64,000 bases of DNA from Halomicrococcus gelatinilyticus (GCA_024227995.1 CP100465.1:434001-498000); one strand, 5' to 3'; counted from the first letter of the stretch, positions 1-8,630 are shown. Notes: a model not told the origin generated them from the letters alone. Program-made: numbers and translations.

Positions 1-39
1 AGAACGCTGCTGTCGCTCGAATCGAAGCATTCGAAAGGA

Positions 40-134
40 AAGCGGAACACGCGGGGGCGAAAAGACCCCGCGTAACCGCTTGCCGCCCTGAATTGGTCCC
101 CGCTGACGCTTCGGCCCTCCAAAGCGAAGCGTCA
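40..134. other. Structured non-coding stretch with two strong hairpins
   Basis: No reading frame fits here. The first hairpin has an outer 6-bp stem (40-45 with 76-81), a small internal loop, an inner 8-bp stem (49-56 with 66-73) and a 9-nt loop. The second is a perfect 10-bp stem (104-113 with 125-134) with an 11-nt loop. No T-run follows, so a simple terminator is not obvious. It could be the end of an RNA gene that begins before the window, or transcript-end structure of an upstream gene. No RNA family was recognised. Confidence 0.4.
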
Positions 135-204
135 CCTGATACAAAACGACCCAACATAATAAAGGTAACGCCAACGGTAAGCCGTGCGGGATACCGGTCC
201 GTGT

Positions 205-378
205 TCAGATGTGTTCCTCCTCCAGCACCCACCCGAGGGCGCGCTTGTAGTAGGTGAACATCTCCTCGACACCCCTGTGGCGCATCTCGTCGCTGTCGAG
301 GTGTTCCTGGAGGAACTCGTACTGCTCGCGGATCTCTTCTTCGTCCCTCATGGGGGGTTCTTCGAAGTCGTCGCACAT
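205..378 (-). CDS. Small acidic haloarchaeal protein, 57 aa
   Basis: A short, highly charged protein rich in Glu, Asp and Tyr with no Cys-X-X-Cys motif, signal or membrane segment except a single Cys near the N-terminus. It looks fully helical. The chosen ATG begins MCDDFEEPP. A second in-frame ATG nine codons later (at 351, MRDEEEIREQ) is equally possible. I do not recognise a family. It is followed on the same strand by the structured stretch at 40-134 and lies downstream of the DUF1028 gene, about 44 bases away. Function unknown. Confidence 0.6.
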   Translation of the reverse strand: MCDDFEEPPMRDEEEIREQYEFLQEHLDSDEMRHRGVEEMFTYYKRALGWVLEEEHI

Positions 379-421
379 GAGTTGTCGGGATGACGTCCGC
401 CCGTCACGCGGACGCGTACCG

Positions 422-1444
422 CTACTTTCGGTCGAGGCGCGAGAGGCCGTGCCAGATGGCGTCGACCAGCCGTCTCTCTCCACTTCCCTCGGCGTCGTCC
501 CACCCGCGGGCCAGCGCGTCCTCGAGCACCGCGAGGTCGTGGTTCTCGAAGTTGTTCATCCCGCGGAACGACTCCAGCGCGTCGCGGTCCTCGTCGTCGA
601 ACGTCTCCGACGGCGTCTGGTCGTCCCCCTCGTAGAATCCGAGGTCGGCCAGCGTCTCGGTGACCGCCGCGGCCGCCTCTCCGGTCAGCTCGCGCATCTC
701 CTCGGGGTCCTCGCGCTCCAGCAAGGTCACGTCGTATATCTTGAACACCCGCTCCAGTTCGTCGATGGGCGACTCGTGGTCGTCGACGCGCACGTCGATC
801 CAGCGGTCGTTCTTCCCGTCGTACCCGCCCTCGGGCTTGACGACGTAGAGCGCGGCGCTCTGCTCGCCGCGCTTGTCGCCGCCCGCCTCGTTGCCCGCGT
901 GCAGTGCTGCGATGAGTCGCTCCGGGAGGCCAATGCCGTCGTCTTCACCTGTTCCCGCGTCCCGTGGCGACGCGCTCTCTTCCGCGTCCCGTGGCGACGC
1001 GCTCTCTTCCGCGTCCCGTGGCGACGCGCCTGCTTCGAACGCCTCGGCCATCGCCTCCAGGGTTGCACGGTTCTCGAGGATGTTCCCCTGGACGGTGTAG
1101 TGTTCGCCCTGCAGGTCGCCGGCGTAGTCGAAACACTCCTCGCCGGTGAACGCCGCGACCGAGCCGTCCTGCCCGACGACGCCGACCTGCCGCTGTTCGG
1201 CCTCGGAGTCCTCGCTCGTCAGTTCGTCGACGACCTCCGCGGCGGTGGCCCCGTCCCGCAGGAGGTCGAGGCCGTCCGGTCCGTACGCGACGTTGGCGAA
1301 GCTCTGCGTGGCGACGGCGCCGGCGTCGGCGCTGGCGAAGGGGACGACGGCGCCGACGCCGACGAACTTCGACTGGACGGCGACGCCGACCGCGTCGCTG
1401 TCGGGGTCGCGCGCGACGATGGAGAACGTCGAGGGTCGTGGCAT
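422..1444 (-). CDS. DUF1028 family protein with an expanded 9-residue repeat
   Basis: A 340-residue protein. The N-terminus (STFSIVARDP, then GVAVQSKFVGVGAVVPFA and the TQSFANVAYGPDGLDLL region) is typical of DUF1028, a family with an Ntn-hydrolase-like fold and no established reaction. The C-terminal part (about residues 190-340) has a peptidoglycan-binding-like or helical tail, as in long family members. Residues about 140-164 are an in-frame tandem repeat of ASPRDAEES, encoded by 27-bp DNA repeats. ATG at 1444 starts exactly at the conserved N-terminus; a start seven codons upstream is possible but adds nothing conserved. No signal peptide is seen, so it is probably cytoplasmic. Confidence 0.85.
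   Translation of the reverse strand: MPRPSTFSIVARDPDSDAVGVAVQSKFVGVGAVVPFASADAGAVATQSFANVAYGPDGLDLLRDGATAAEVVDELTSEDSEAEQRQVGVVGQDGSVAAFTGEECFDYAGDLQGEHYTVQGNILENRATLEAMAEAFEAGASPRDAEESASPRDAEESASPRDAGTGEDDGIGLPERLIAALHAGNEAGGDKRGEQSAALYVVKPEGGYDGKNDRWIDVRVDDHESPIDELERVFKIYDVTLLEREDPEEMRELTGEAAAAVTETLADLGFYEGDDQTPSETFDDEDRDALESFRGMNNFENHDLAVLEDALARGWDDAEGSGERRLVDAIWHGLSRLDRK
957..1028. repeat. 27-bp tandem repeat, about 2.7 copies, inside DUF1028 gene
   Basis: Two identical 27-bp units (957-983 and 984-1010) are followed by a partial third. The unit length keeps the frame and adds nine residues per copy (ASPRDAEES). The copies are identical at DNA level, which points to recent duplication by slippage. 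This kind of locus may vary in copy number between strains. Confidence 0.9.
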
Positions 1445-1499
1445 ACGACGACCGTCGGACGCCACGACGAAAAGCGTTCAGTTGCCGGCGACCGTACCG

Positions 1500-1955
1500 T
1501 CAGTCGTCCGCGTGCGCGTCACCCCCCGCCGCGTTGCAAGCGTCCGTCCCGCAGTCGCCCCGCTTCCGCGCGGTGAGCGGCTGACGCGCGACCAGTTCGC
1601 AGTCGAAGGCGGGATGCTCCGCGAAGTGGTGGACGAGCATGTGCCGACGACTGCCCGTCAGCCCCGTCTCCCCGACCGTCTCGGCAGTGAACTCGCGGGG
1701 GAGGCTGTCGTACCGCCGGACGAGCGCCTCGAAGCTCTCGAACACCTTGCGATGGCCCGACGCGTCGGCACTGCAGCGCGAGACGACGTAGCTGCCGTCG
1801 TCGCGGCGCTCGCCGGCCGTGTGCAGGAACTCCCGGCGCTCGGTGAGCACTCGGCCCAGTTCTTCGCGCAACCCGTCGGCGTCATCGCGGGACAGCCTCA
1901 GCGTCTCGCCGCCGACAGTCACCTCGACGGCGTCGCCCGTTCGCACGGCCGACAC
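1500..1955 (-). CDS. Conserved haloarchaeal hypothetical protein; probable N-terminal frameshift
   Basis: The 151-residue reading frame from GTG at 1955 has a short beta-strand-like N-terminus (AVEVTVGGETLRLSRDDAD), a helical middle, and a C-terminus with two Cys (CGTDAC). Function not recognised. The same frame stays open upstream to about 2063 and reads like a charged helix (RRIEEAVSRRLIEKFSRERD), but it has no start codon. An ATG at 2085, in another frame, sits 32 nt below a TATA-like GATTTATC (2113-2120). One superfluous base near 2057-2062 would join the two parts into one protein. So either translation starts at GTG 1955, or the gene runs 1500-2085 and is frameshifted. Confidence 0.6.
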   Translation of the reverse strand: MSAVRTGDAVEVTVGGETLRLSRDDADGLREELGRVLTERREFLHTAGERRDDGSYVVSRCSADASGHRKVFESFEALVRRYDSLPREFTAETVGETGLTGSRRHMLVHHFAEHPAFDCELVARQPLTARKRGDCGTDACNAAGGDAHADD

Positions 1956-2112
1956 CCGCGGCTGGTCGGAATCGTTCGTACTGACGCCACAGTCGTCCGC
2001 GTCACGTTCGCGGGAGAATTTCTCGATCAGCCGCCGGCTGACGGCTTCCTCTATCCTCCGGACTCACGGGGGAATCACTCGACATCGCGCCTGGGAGTAG
2101 TTCCCGCCAGTT

Positions 2113-2120
2113 GATAAATC
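2113..2120 (-). promoter_or_regulatory. TATA-like box upstream of ATG 2085
   Basis: Reads GATTTATC on the minus strand, 32 nt from ATG 2085, the usual spacing for a leaderless haloarchaeal transcript. It supports the idea that the gene at 1500-1955 originally began at 2085. Confidence 0.45.
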
Positions 2121-2229
2121 TACGGGCGGTTCGCGCTACGCACCAGCGTCCGGTCAACACGTGCGACGAGGGGTACGACACCGGAGCCAACCGACAGAAC
2201 TTTTCACGGGGCACCGCTACGAACGCAGC

Positions 2230-4929
2230 GTGAACGTACGGGGGACGGTCGTCGAGCCCGGCGCGGTCCGCACCGTCAGCACGCAGTACGGGGACCGCGA
2301 CCTCGCCGAGGTCCTCGTCCGCCCCGAGGGCGGCGACGACGTGACGGTGACGCTGTGGGGCAAGTGGACCGAGACCGCTGAGTACCTCGAGTCGGGCATG
2401 GAACTGCTGGTGACCGACGTCGAGGAGGACGAGTGGAACGGGGAGACGCGGTACGCGACCGGCGAGGAGTCGTACGCCGTCGTCGAACCCTCGTTCCTCG
2501 TGAACGTGACCGACGTGCGGTCGTGGGTGCAGTGCCCCCGGATGTACTACCTGAACAAGCTCTCGGGCGTGCCGCTGAACTATCCCGTCGTCAAGGGGAC
2601 CATCGTCCACGAGGTGTTCGGCGACCTGCTCCGGGGTCGCGACCTCGACGACGCCATCGACGAGCGCGTCGAGGAGGCCGGCCTCGAACTCGGCCTGCTC
2701 GGTCGCGAGGCCGACGAGGTCGCTGGCGAGGTGCGGGAGAACGCCCGCGCCATCGAGGGCTGGCTCGAACAGGGCGCGCTCACCGAGGAAGACGCCTGGC
2801 GCAGCGAGTACACCCTCATCAGCGAGCGGTTCGGCATCAAGGGACGGGCCGACGCGCTCCGCCGGGGGATGCCCGTCGAACTGAAGACGGGCAAGAACAC
2901 CAACCGCGACCCGCGGTTCCAGGACAAGATCCAGGCCGCCTGCTACGCGCTCCTGCTGCGCGAGCGCGACGTCCCAGCCGACACGGGGACGCTGCTGTAC
3001 ACGAAGAACTCCGCGCTCGACCGGACCGAGGCGTCGGGCGACCTCTCGCCAGCCAAGGAGTTCTCCCTCGGTCGGGGTCTCCTCGAATTCGTCGTCCGCA
3101 CGCGCAACGAGATTGCGGCCATGGAGTTCGACAGCGACGTCCCGACGGGCTACGAGGCGGACGCAACCTGCCAGTACTGTTTCGAGCAGGACACCTGCAT
3201 GGTCGTCTCCGGCCGCCTCGACCAGGAGTCGAAAGCCGGGCAGGTCGGGACGCCCATCCCCGAGGAGGAACGGGAGTACTTCGAGCGCCAGTACCGCGCC
3301 GTCGAGGCCGAACGGCGCGAGGTCCACCGCGAGTACGCGAAGCTCTGGGAGCAGACCGCCGAGGAGCGCGCCGACGCCGACAAGGCGCTGGTCGACCTCG
3401 AACCCGCAGGACAGGAGGAGATAGCCGGCGAGCGGTGGCGACTGCGCGCCCGCCGCACCGACGACGCCGTCTCGAAGATACGCGAGGGCGACGTCGTGCT
3501 CGCCAGCGACGGTCACCCTGTCCGCGGCCACGCGGAACTTGCGCGCGTCGAGCGACTGGGCGACGAGGTGGTCGTCACGACCGACGAACCGGTCGAACTG
3601 CGCCGGCTCGACGTCTATCCCTCGGACCTCAACGCCGACCGGATGCTCACCGCGCTCCACGACTGCCTGCTGAAAGGCGACCCGGACCAGAAGGACGTCC
3701 TCTTCGGCCGGCGCGAACCGGCGTTCCGGGAACGCGACTCCGACGAGCCGTTCATCGACAACAACGAGAGCCAGAACGCCGCGGTCGAGCTCGCGGTGAC
3801 CGCCGAGGACTGCGCGCTCGTCCACGGGCCGCCGGGCACGGGCAAGACCTACACCATCGCCCGCACCATCCGGGCGCTCGTCGAGCGCGGCGACCGGGTG
3901 CTGCTGTCGGCGTTCACGAACCGCGCGGTCGACAACGCCCTGGAGTCGCTGCGCGAGCAAGGGTTCGAGGACGTCGTCCGCGTCGGCACGGAGACCGGCG
4001 TTCGCGAGGACATGCAGGACCTCCGCCTGGAGCGCGGCGGCGACCCCGGCGAGCGCGTCGCCGAACTCCGGGACGCCAGCGTCGTCGCAGCGACGACCGC
4101 CACCTGCGGGTCGCGCGTGATGCGCGAACAGGAGTTCGACGTGGCGCTGGTCGACGAGGCCTCACAGCTCACCGAACCCGCCACGCTCGCGGCCGTCAAC
4201 CTCGCCGACCGGTTCGTGCTGGTCGGCGACCACCACCAGTTGCCGCCGGTCGTCAGGTCGGAGGGCGAGGCAGCGGACGGCACCGGCGATGACGACCCAG
4301 GGACGGCCGACCTCTCGCGGTCGCTGTTCCAGCGCCTCGTCGAGCGCTACCCCGACGCGTCGGTGATGCTCGAACGCCAGTACCGCATGGCCCAGCGCAT
4401 CCAGGCGTTCTCCTCGCGGGAGTTCTACGACGGCGCGCTCCGGCCGGCGAACGGCGAGACGGCGGCCCAGCGCCTCGCCGCGCTGCCGGGCGTCGACGCA
4501 AACTCGCTGGGCGGCCTCGCAGACCCCGTCACCTTCGTCGACCCCGCCGGCGAGACGGTCGGCAACACGAACCCGACGGAGGCAGAGCGCGTCCGCGAGG
4601 TCGTCGAGCGGTTCGTCGAGGCGGGCGTCGACCGCGAGGACGTCGGCGTCATCGCGCCGTTCCGCGCCCAGGTCGCCGAGATATCCCGACGCGTCCCCGA
4701 CGCGGTGACGGTCGACACCGTCGACCGCTTCCAGGGGTCGAGCAAGGAGGTCATCGTCGTCTCGTTCGTCGCGACGGGCGACCTCGACAGTCCCATCTTC
4801 GAGGACTACCGCCGGGTGAACGTCGCGCTGACGCGGGCGAAGAAGGCGCTCGTCCTGGTTGGCGACGAGGCGGCGCTGCGGTCGCGCGACCTCTACGACC
4901 GGATGGTCGACTGGGCGGACGGCGGCTGA
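2230..4929 (+). CDS. Dna2-like protein: Cas4-type nuclease fused to superfamily 1 helicase
   Basis: An 899-residue cytoplasmic nuclease-helicase. An N-terminal OB-like part is followed by a PD-(D/E)XK nuclease: His127, Asp208 in GRADA, and Glu217/Lys219 in VELKTGK. It is framed by Cys102 and Cys314/317/323, which match the four ligands of the Fe-S cluster in Cas4/Dna2/AddB nucleases. The C-terminal half is an Upf1/Dna2-type helicase, with Walker A GPPGTGKT (533-540), Walker B with DEAS (642-645), and a C-terminal motif region containing DRFQGSSKE and NVALTRAKK. Dna2 acts on flaps and resected ends during replication and recombination. I chose GTG at 2230, which begins at the conserved sequence; an upstream ATG would add 23 unconserved residues. 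It stands alone, with no cas genes nearby. Confidence 0.88.
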   Translation: MNVRGTVVEPGAVRTVSTQYGDRDLAEVLVRPEGGDDVTVTLWGKWTETAEYLESGMELLVTDVEEDEWNGETRYATGEESYAVVEPSFLVNVTDVRSWVQCPRMYYLNKLSGVPLNYPVVKGTIVHEVFGDLLRGRDLDDAIDERVEEAGLELGLLGREADEVAGEVRENARAIEGWLEQGALTEEDAWRSEYTLISERFGIKGRADALRRGMPVELKTGKNTNRDPRFQDKIQAACYALLLRERDVPADTGTLLYTKNSALDRTEASGDLSPAKEFSLGRGLLEFVVRTRNEIAAMEFDSDVPTGYEADATCQYCFEQDTCMVVSGRLDQESKAGQVGTPIPEEEREYFERQYRAVEAERREVHREYAKLWEQTAEERADADKALVDLEPAGQEEIAGERWRLRARRTDDAVSKIREGDVVLASDGHPVRGHAELARVERLGDEVVVTTDEPVELRRLDVYPSDLNADRMLTALHDCLLKGDPDQKDVLFGRREPAFRERDSDEPFIDNNESQNAAVELAVTAEDCALVHGPPGTGKTYTIARTIRALVERGDRVLLSAFTNRAVDNALESLREQGFEDVVRVGTETGVREDMQDLRLERGGDPGERVAELRDASVVAATTATCGSRVMREQEFDVALVDEASQLTEPATLAAVNLADRFVLVGDHHQLPPVVRSEGEAADGTGDDDPGTADLSRSLFQRLVERYPDASVMLERQYRMAQRIQAFSSREFYDGALRPANGETAAQRLAALPGVDANSLGGLADPVTFVDPAGETVGNTNPTEAERVREVVERFVEAGVDREDVGVIAPFRAQVAEISRRVPDAVTVDTVDRFQGSSKEVIVVSFVATGDLDSPIFEDYRRVNVALTRAKKALVLVGDEAALRSRDLYDRMVDWADGG

Positions 4930-5053
4930 CGGCCGGGTACGCAGACGCGGACGAGACCGCGTCAGACCTCCGTTCCGTCGCACCGCGTGGCGACGCCGCT
5001 GACCGTCGTCCGCAGAGAGGAGGATTTTTGGACCGGGGACGAGAGGCGGGATT

Positions 5054-6118
5054 ATGACACTGGTTCCGGCCCCCCTCACGGACGCCTTGCAGGTCCTCGA
5101 AGACGTCGGCGACGAGGGCGTCTTCCCCGGCGTCGTCGTCACGGACCTGTTCGTCGCTGTCCTGCTGGTCGGCGCGGGCTGGTACCTCTCTCGCCTCGCA
5201 GTCCAGTTCGCCGGCCGGCCGGTCGCCCGACGGTTCCAGCGCCCCAGCGTCCGGAAGACCATCCTCCGCGGCGTCCGGGGCGTGGTGCTGTTCTTCGCGG
5301 CCGCGCTGGCGGCGTCCCGGTTGGGCTTCCGCGCCGGGGACATCCTGCTGTCGGTGACGGTGTTCTCGGCGGTGCTGGGCCTCGTGCTCGCGCCCATCGT
5401 CGGGAGCGTCGTCAACGGCCTGTTCGTGCTCGCCGACCAGCCCTACGAGATCGGCGACCTCATCGAACTCGTCGACAACGGGACCCCCGGGGCAGGAACC
5501 CGCGGGTACGTCGAGGACATCACGCTCCGGTACACGAAGATATTCACGCTGGAGAACACCTTCCTCGTCATCCCGAACGCGACGATGCGGGAGCGCGACG
5601 TCGTCAACTTCTCCGCGGAGGACACGCGGTCGCGGCTGACCCTCGAACTGCTGGTCACCTACGAGGGCGACCTCGACGAGGCGCGCGCCATCATGGAGCG
5701 CGCGGCCCGCGAGACGCACGAGGTCATCGAGGGCGGGCCGGACATCCGCATCGGCAGCGCGCGCTACCCGAGTGCGCCCGTCACCCACGTCGAGGAGTAC
5801 GCCGACCACGGCGTCCTCCTCGCGCTGCGGTTCTGGGTGAAAGATCCCTACTACATCCGCCGCGTGCGCTCGAAGATACAGGAGCGCATCTGGGCGCAAC
5901 TCGACGACGCCGACGTCGAGATCGCCTACCCCCACTCGCACCTCGTCTTCGACGACACGAGCGGCACCGCACGCGTTTCGGTCGAACCGCAGCGCGGCCC
6001 GGCCCCGGACCGGGGTCCGAACGACGCACACGGGGACCCCCCTCGCCGGGACCACCCCGACGAGTTCGACGACCGCACGGAGCAGGGCGGCGAGGTCGGC
6101 GACGTCGACCGCCGCTAA
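5054..6118 (+). CDS. MscS-family mechanosensitive ion channel
   Basis: A 354-residue membrane protein with three predicted N-terminal membrane segments (about 25-47, 74-92 and 95-120). The third is the Gly/Ala-rich pore helix, ending in the typical LAPIVGSVVNGLFVLADQPY. This is followed by a beta domain (YEIGDLIEL, then the conserved FLVIPNATMRERDVVNFS) and an alpha/beta C-terminal domain. MscS channels open on membrane tension and release solutes on hypo-osmotic shock, which suits a halophile. The C-terminal 40 residues are a disordered, Asp/Arg/Pro-rich tail. Its stop codon overlaps the stop of the convergent stress-protein gene. Confidence 0.92.
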   Translation: MTLVPAPLTDALQVLEDVGDEGVFPGVVVTDLFVAVLLVGAGWYLSRLAVQFAGRPVARRFQRPSVRKTILRGVRGVVLFFAAALAASRLGFRAGDILLSVTVFSAVLGLVLAPIVGSVVNGLFVLADQPYEIGDLIELVDNGTPGAGTRGYVEDITLRYTKIFTLENTFLVIPNATMRERDVVNFSAEDTRSRLTLELLVTYEGDLDEARAIMERAARETHEVIEGGPDIRIGSARYPSAPVTHVEEYADHGVLLALRFWVKDPYYIRRVRSKIQERIWAQLDDADVEIAYPHSHLVFDDTSGTARVSVEPQRGPAPDRGPNDAHGDPPRRDHPDEFDDRTEQGGEVGDVDRR

Positions 6119-6513
6119 TCGACGGTGACGAGTTCGCAGTCGGCCTCCTCGCGCAGGTAGGCCTCGACGTCCGGCCCGGAGAAGAGACGTCGGAGCGCCC
6201 GACGCCAGCGGCTCGCCTGCTTGCTGCCGACGACGACCACGTCGGCACCCATCGCGACGATCTCGTCCAGGATGGTCTCCTCGACGAGGAACCCCTCCCG
6301 GACGACGTACCGGGTGCGGGCGAGCCGGCCGAACTCGCGCTCGACGACCCGGCGGAGGTCGGCCCGGGTGACGTCGCTGTCCCAGTGGTACGGGTCGACG
6401 TGGAGCACGGTGAGGGACGCGTCGCGCTCCTCGGCGATGTCGAGAGCAGCGGCGAGCGTCCGCCGCGAATGCTCCGACGGCGGATACCGCACCGGTACGA
6501 GGATGCGGGTCAT
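6115..6513 (-). CDS. Universal stress protein (UspA) domain protein
   Basis: A 132-residue single-domain protein. It starts with the usual strand ILVPVRYPPSEHS, has LTVLHVDPY after the first helix, and ends with VVVVGSKQ...RLFSGPDVEAYL. That last segment corresponds to the nucleotide-binding G-x2-G-x9-G(S/T) loop but is only partly matched, so ATP binding is uncertain. ATG 6513 matches the normal family start; an upstream ATG adds 13 residues. The gene is convergent with the MscS gene and their stop codons overlap. The role in stress is inferred from the family only. Confidence 0.85.
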   Translation of the reverse strand: MTRILVPVRYPPSEHSRRTLAAALDIAEERDASLTVLHVDPYHWDSDVTRADLRRVVEREFGRLARTRYVVREGFLVEETILDEIVAMGADVVVVGSKQASRWRRALRRLFSGPDVEAYLREEADCELVTVD

Positions 6514-6593
6514 GACCTCCTCCACGTTCCGGTCGCGCGAGTACCTTTCCATCGCCGGACGGCTCGGCCCTCGGTAGCACGTTCCACGGGCGT

Positions 6594-7943
6594 TCACCGT
6601 TCGGCGATACGGTCCTCGACGGACGGGTCGATACCCGTCTCGCGGGCGTACTCGACGAGCGTCTCGTACTGGACCCGTCCGGTCGAGACGCGCTGGGACT
6701 CCTCGATGGCGGGGAACTCGTCGTCGGTGTGGAGGACGTAGTCGCTCGTCGCGAGCGTGTACGTCGCCGCCGGGTCGAGCGGGTCGCCGTCGACGCGGAG
6801 CGTGTCGACGTCGCCCGTCTCGGGGTTCCACGCGAGTTCGGCACCGCTGACGTGGGCGTGGAACCACCCCTCCTCGGCGAACCCGAGCGAGGGGTCGACC
6901 GCCTGCTCGAACGCCCGCCGGAGCTCCGTCCCCGAAAGCTCCGCGACGGCGACCGGCTCCTCGAAGGGGAGCAGGCTCACGAGGTCGGCGACGGTCACCG
7001 TCCCCTCGACGGGGTCGCCGCTCCGGATGCCGCCGCTGTTCTGCAGGGCGACGTCGGCACCGGTCGCCCAGCGGTAGGCGTCTGCGACGAAGTTGCCGAC
7101 GCGGCTCTCGCCGCCGAACAGCGTTGCCTCGGTGCGGACGAGGGGGTCGTCCACCCTGGCGACCACCTCGTCCAGTCCCGCGGCCGCCATGCGCTCGTCG
7201 AGTGCGCGCGCGACGGCGTCGTCGCGCGGGGCGGTAGCGGTCTCGTGGCGCGTCGCCGTCCCGACACCCAGGTCGACCTCGACGACCGCTTCGCCGCCGT
7301 CGCCCGGTCGCGTCACCAGCGTCCCGTCGACCCGGTCGATGCGGCCCGTCGGGACGTGCCCGCCGAGGACGACGTCGGCGTCGACTGCCCGGGCGAGGTC
7401 GTCGTCGCCGCGGCCGAGGTGCGAGAGGACGACGACGTGGTCGACGCCGCGCTCGCGGAGGTCGGCGACGGCGTCCGTCGCCGCGGTGACCGGGTCGGCG
7501 AACGTCAGCCCCGTCGCCTCCGGGGTCAACGAGGTGGTCCGGGGCGTCGTGACGCCCGTGAACCCGACGCTGGTGCCGTCGGCCCGGACGACCGCGGTGC
7601 GACGCGTCTCGGCGGCGGCGAACCGCTCGCCGTCCGCGCGCACGTTGGCCGTCACCCACGTCTGCGGGGAGTCGGCGACGATGGCCCGCGTCGGCGCTGG
7701 TCCGTGGTCGAAGTCGTGGTTCCCGAAGGTGGCCACGTCGGGGTCGACGGCGTCGAAGAAGTCCAGCGCCTGTCGGCCCTCGGTCGCGAGCGCGAGCACA
7801 CCGGGCGAGGTGTTGTCGCCCGTGCCGACGACGAGGGCGTCCTCGCCGTCCAGTCCGTCGAGCGCGCCGGCGAGACGCCCGATGCGGTCCGGGTCGTCGT
7901 AGGCGTTCTCGACGTCGGAGTAGTGGAGGATACGGAGACTCAT
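6594..7943 (-). CDS. 5'-nucleotidase / cyclic phosphodiesterase-like metallophosphoesterase
   Basis: A 449-residue protein with the two domains of the 5'-nucleotidase family. The N-terminal calcineurin-like phosphoesterase has ILHYSDVEN, GTGDN, FGNHDFDHG, VLSHLG and VLGGHVP. The C-terminal nucleotide-binding domain has NSGGIRSGDP and SLLPFEE. Such enzymes split phosphate from nucleotides or 2',3'-cyclic nucleotides. The first metal motif, usually D-x-H, reads Asp10-Val-Glu12 here; whether Glu can substitute is unclear. There is no signal peptide, so it appears cytoplasmic, unlike most bacterial relatives. Confidence 0.85.
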   Translation of the reverse strand: MSLRILHYSDVENAYDDPDRIGRLAGALDGLDGEDALVVGTGDNTSPGVLALATEGRQALDFFDAVDPDVATFGNHDFDHGPAPTRAIVADSPQTWVTANVRADGERFAAAETRRTAVVRADGTSVGFTGVTTPRTTSLTPEATGLTFADPVTAATDAVADLRERGVDHVVVLSHLGRGDDDLARAVDADVVLGGHVPTGRIDRVDGTLVTRPGDGGEAVVEVDLGVGTATRHETATAPRDDAVARALDERMAAAGLDEVVARVDDPLVRTEATLFGGESRVGNFVADAYRWATGADVALQNSGGIRSGDPVEGTVTVADLVSLLPFEEPVAVAELSGTELRRAFEQAVDPSLGFAEEGWFHAHVSGAELAWNPETGDVDTLRVDGDPLDPAATYTLATSDYVLHTDDEFPAIEESQRVSTGRVQYETLVEYARETGIDPSVEDRIAER

Positions 7944-8066
7944 CGACCGAACCTCCCGGCGTCGGGACGAAAGGTCTTCGACTCGCGCCGAACGTGGATC
8001 GTCCGGCGACCGTCTCGATTCGAGGTGACCGATACGTTGATTTGCCCGGCGTGACACCCATTGGGC

Positions 8067-8630
8067 ATGCGGGTTCGAGAGTGGCAGGACATCCTGCAGG
8101 ACGTCGTCGAGCGAGACGTCGACCCGGACGGGTGGCGCGCGGCCGGTGGCACCCGGGCGGACGGCGTCGGCGAAGACCTCTACGTCGGCCATCCGAGCGC
8201 CGGCGTCTACCACCTGAAGACGTACGCCAAGAACCCGTTCGAGGTGCGCGGCGTCGGCGCGCGTGTCGCCCGCAGCCTGGACGACGAGATCGGCTCCTAC
8301 CTCCCCGAGGAGCGGTCGCGCGAGGGCCGGTTCGCCGTCCAGCATCCGGACGCCGCCCCCGAGGACGAGGACGAGGCCGAGGAGCGCACGAAGCGCCTCG
8401 AGGAGACCCTCAGGGCGCACGCGGACGCGCCGACGAACCCCGGCGACCTGTTCGACGACGTGATGGACGTGCTGGACAGCCCCGCCTTCGGACCGATGGA
8501 GTACGACAACTACGGCCGCCCCGACTCGGTCGACGAACTCGCGTCGACCTTCGAGGAGGCCGAGGAACTGCTCGACACCGAACTCGACGACCTCATCGAC
8601 GAGGACGAGGTCGGCAGGGGCTTCCAGTAA
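8067..8630 (+). CDS. Conserved haloarchaeal protein of unknown function
   Basis: A 187-residue acidic soluble protein. The N-terminal half has a compact domain (VREWQDILQDVVERDVDPDGW, then the aromatic strand YVGHPSAGVYHLKTYAKNPF). The C-terminal half is a Glu/Asp-rich helical region. No catalytic motif, metal motif or membrane segment is visible. ATG 8067 is preferred over an in-frame TTG two codons upstream. It is divergent from the 5'-nucleotidase gene with about 120 bases between starts, so the two may share a promoter region. Confidence 0.75.
   Translation: MRVREWQDILQDVVERDVDPDGWRAAGGTRADGVGEDLYVGHPSAGVYHLKTYAKNPFEVRGVGARVARSLDDEIGSYLPEERSREGRFAVQHPDAAPEDEDEAEERTKRLEETLRAHADAPTNPGDLFDDVMDVLDSPAFGPMEYDNYGRPDSVDELASTFEEAEELLDTELDDLIDEDEVGRGFQ

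Noticed and set aside
2002-3960. A 652-codon minus-strand frame opposite the Dna2-like gene
   Set aside because: Antisense shadow of a well-supported gene. Only its last 28 codons are of interest, as the possible original start of the gene at 1500-1955.
2230-4929. A CRISPR-associated Cas4 gene
   Set aside because: The Cas4-like domain is fused to a helicase and there is no repeat array or other cas gene in the window.
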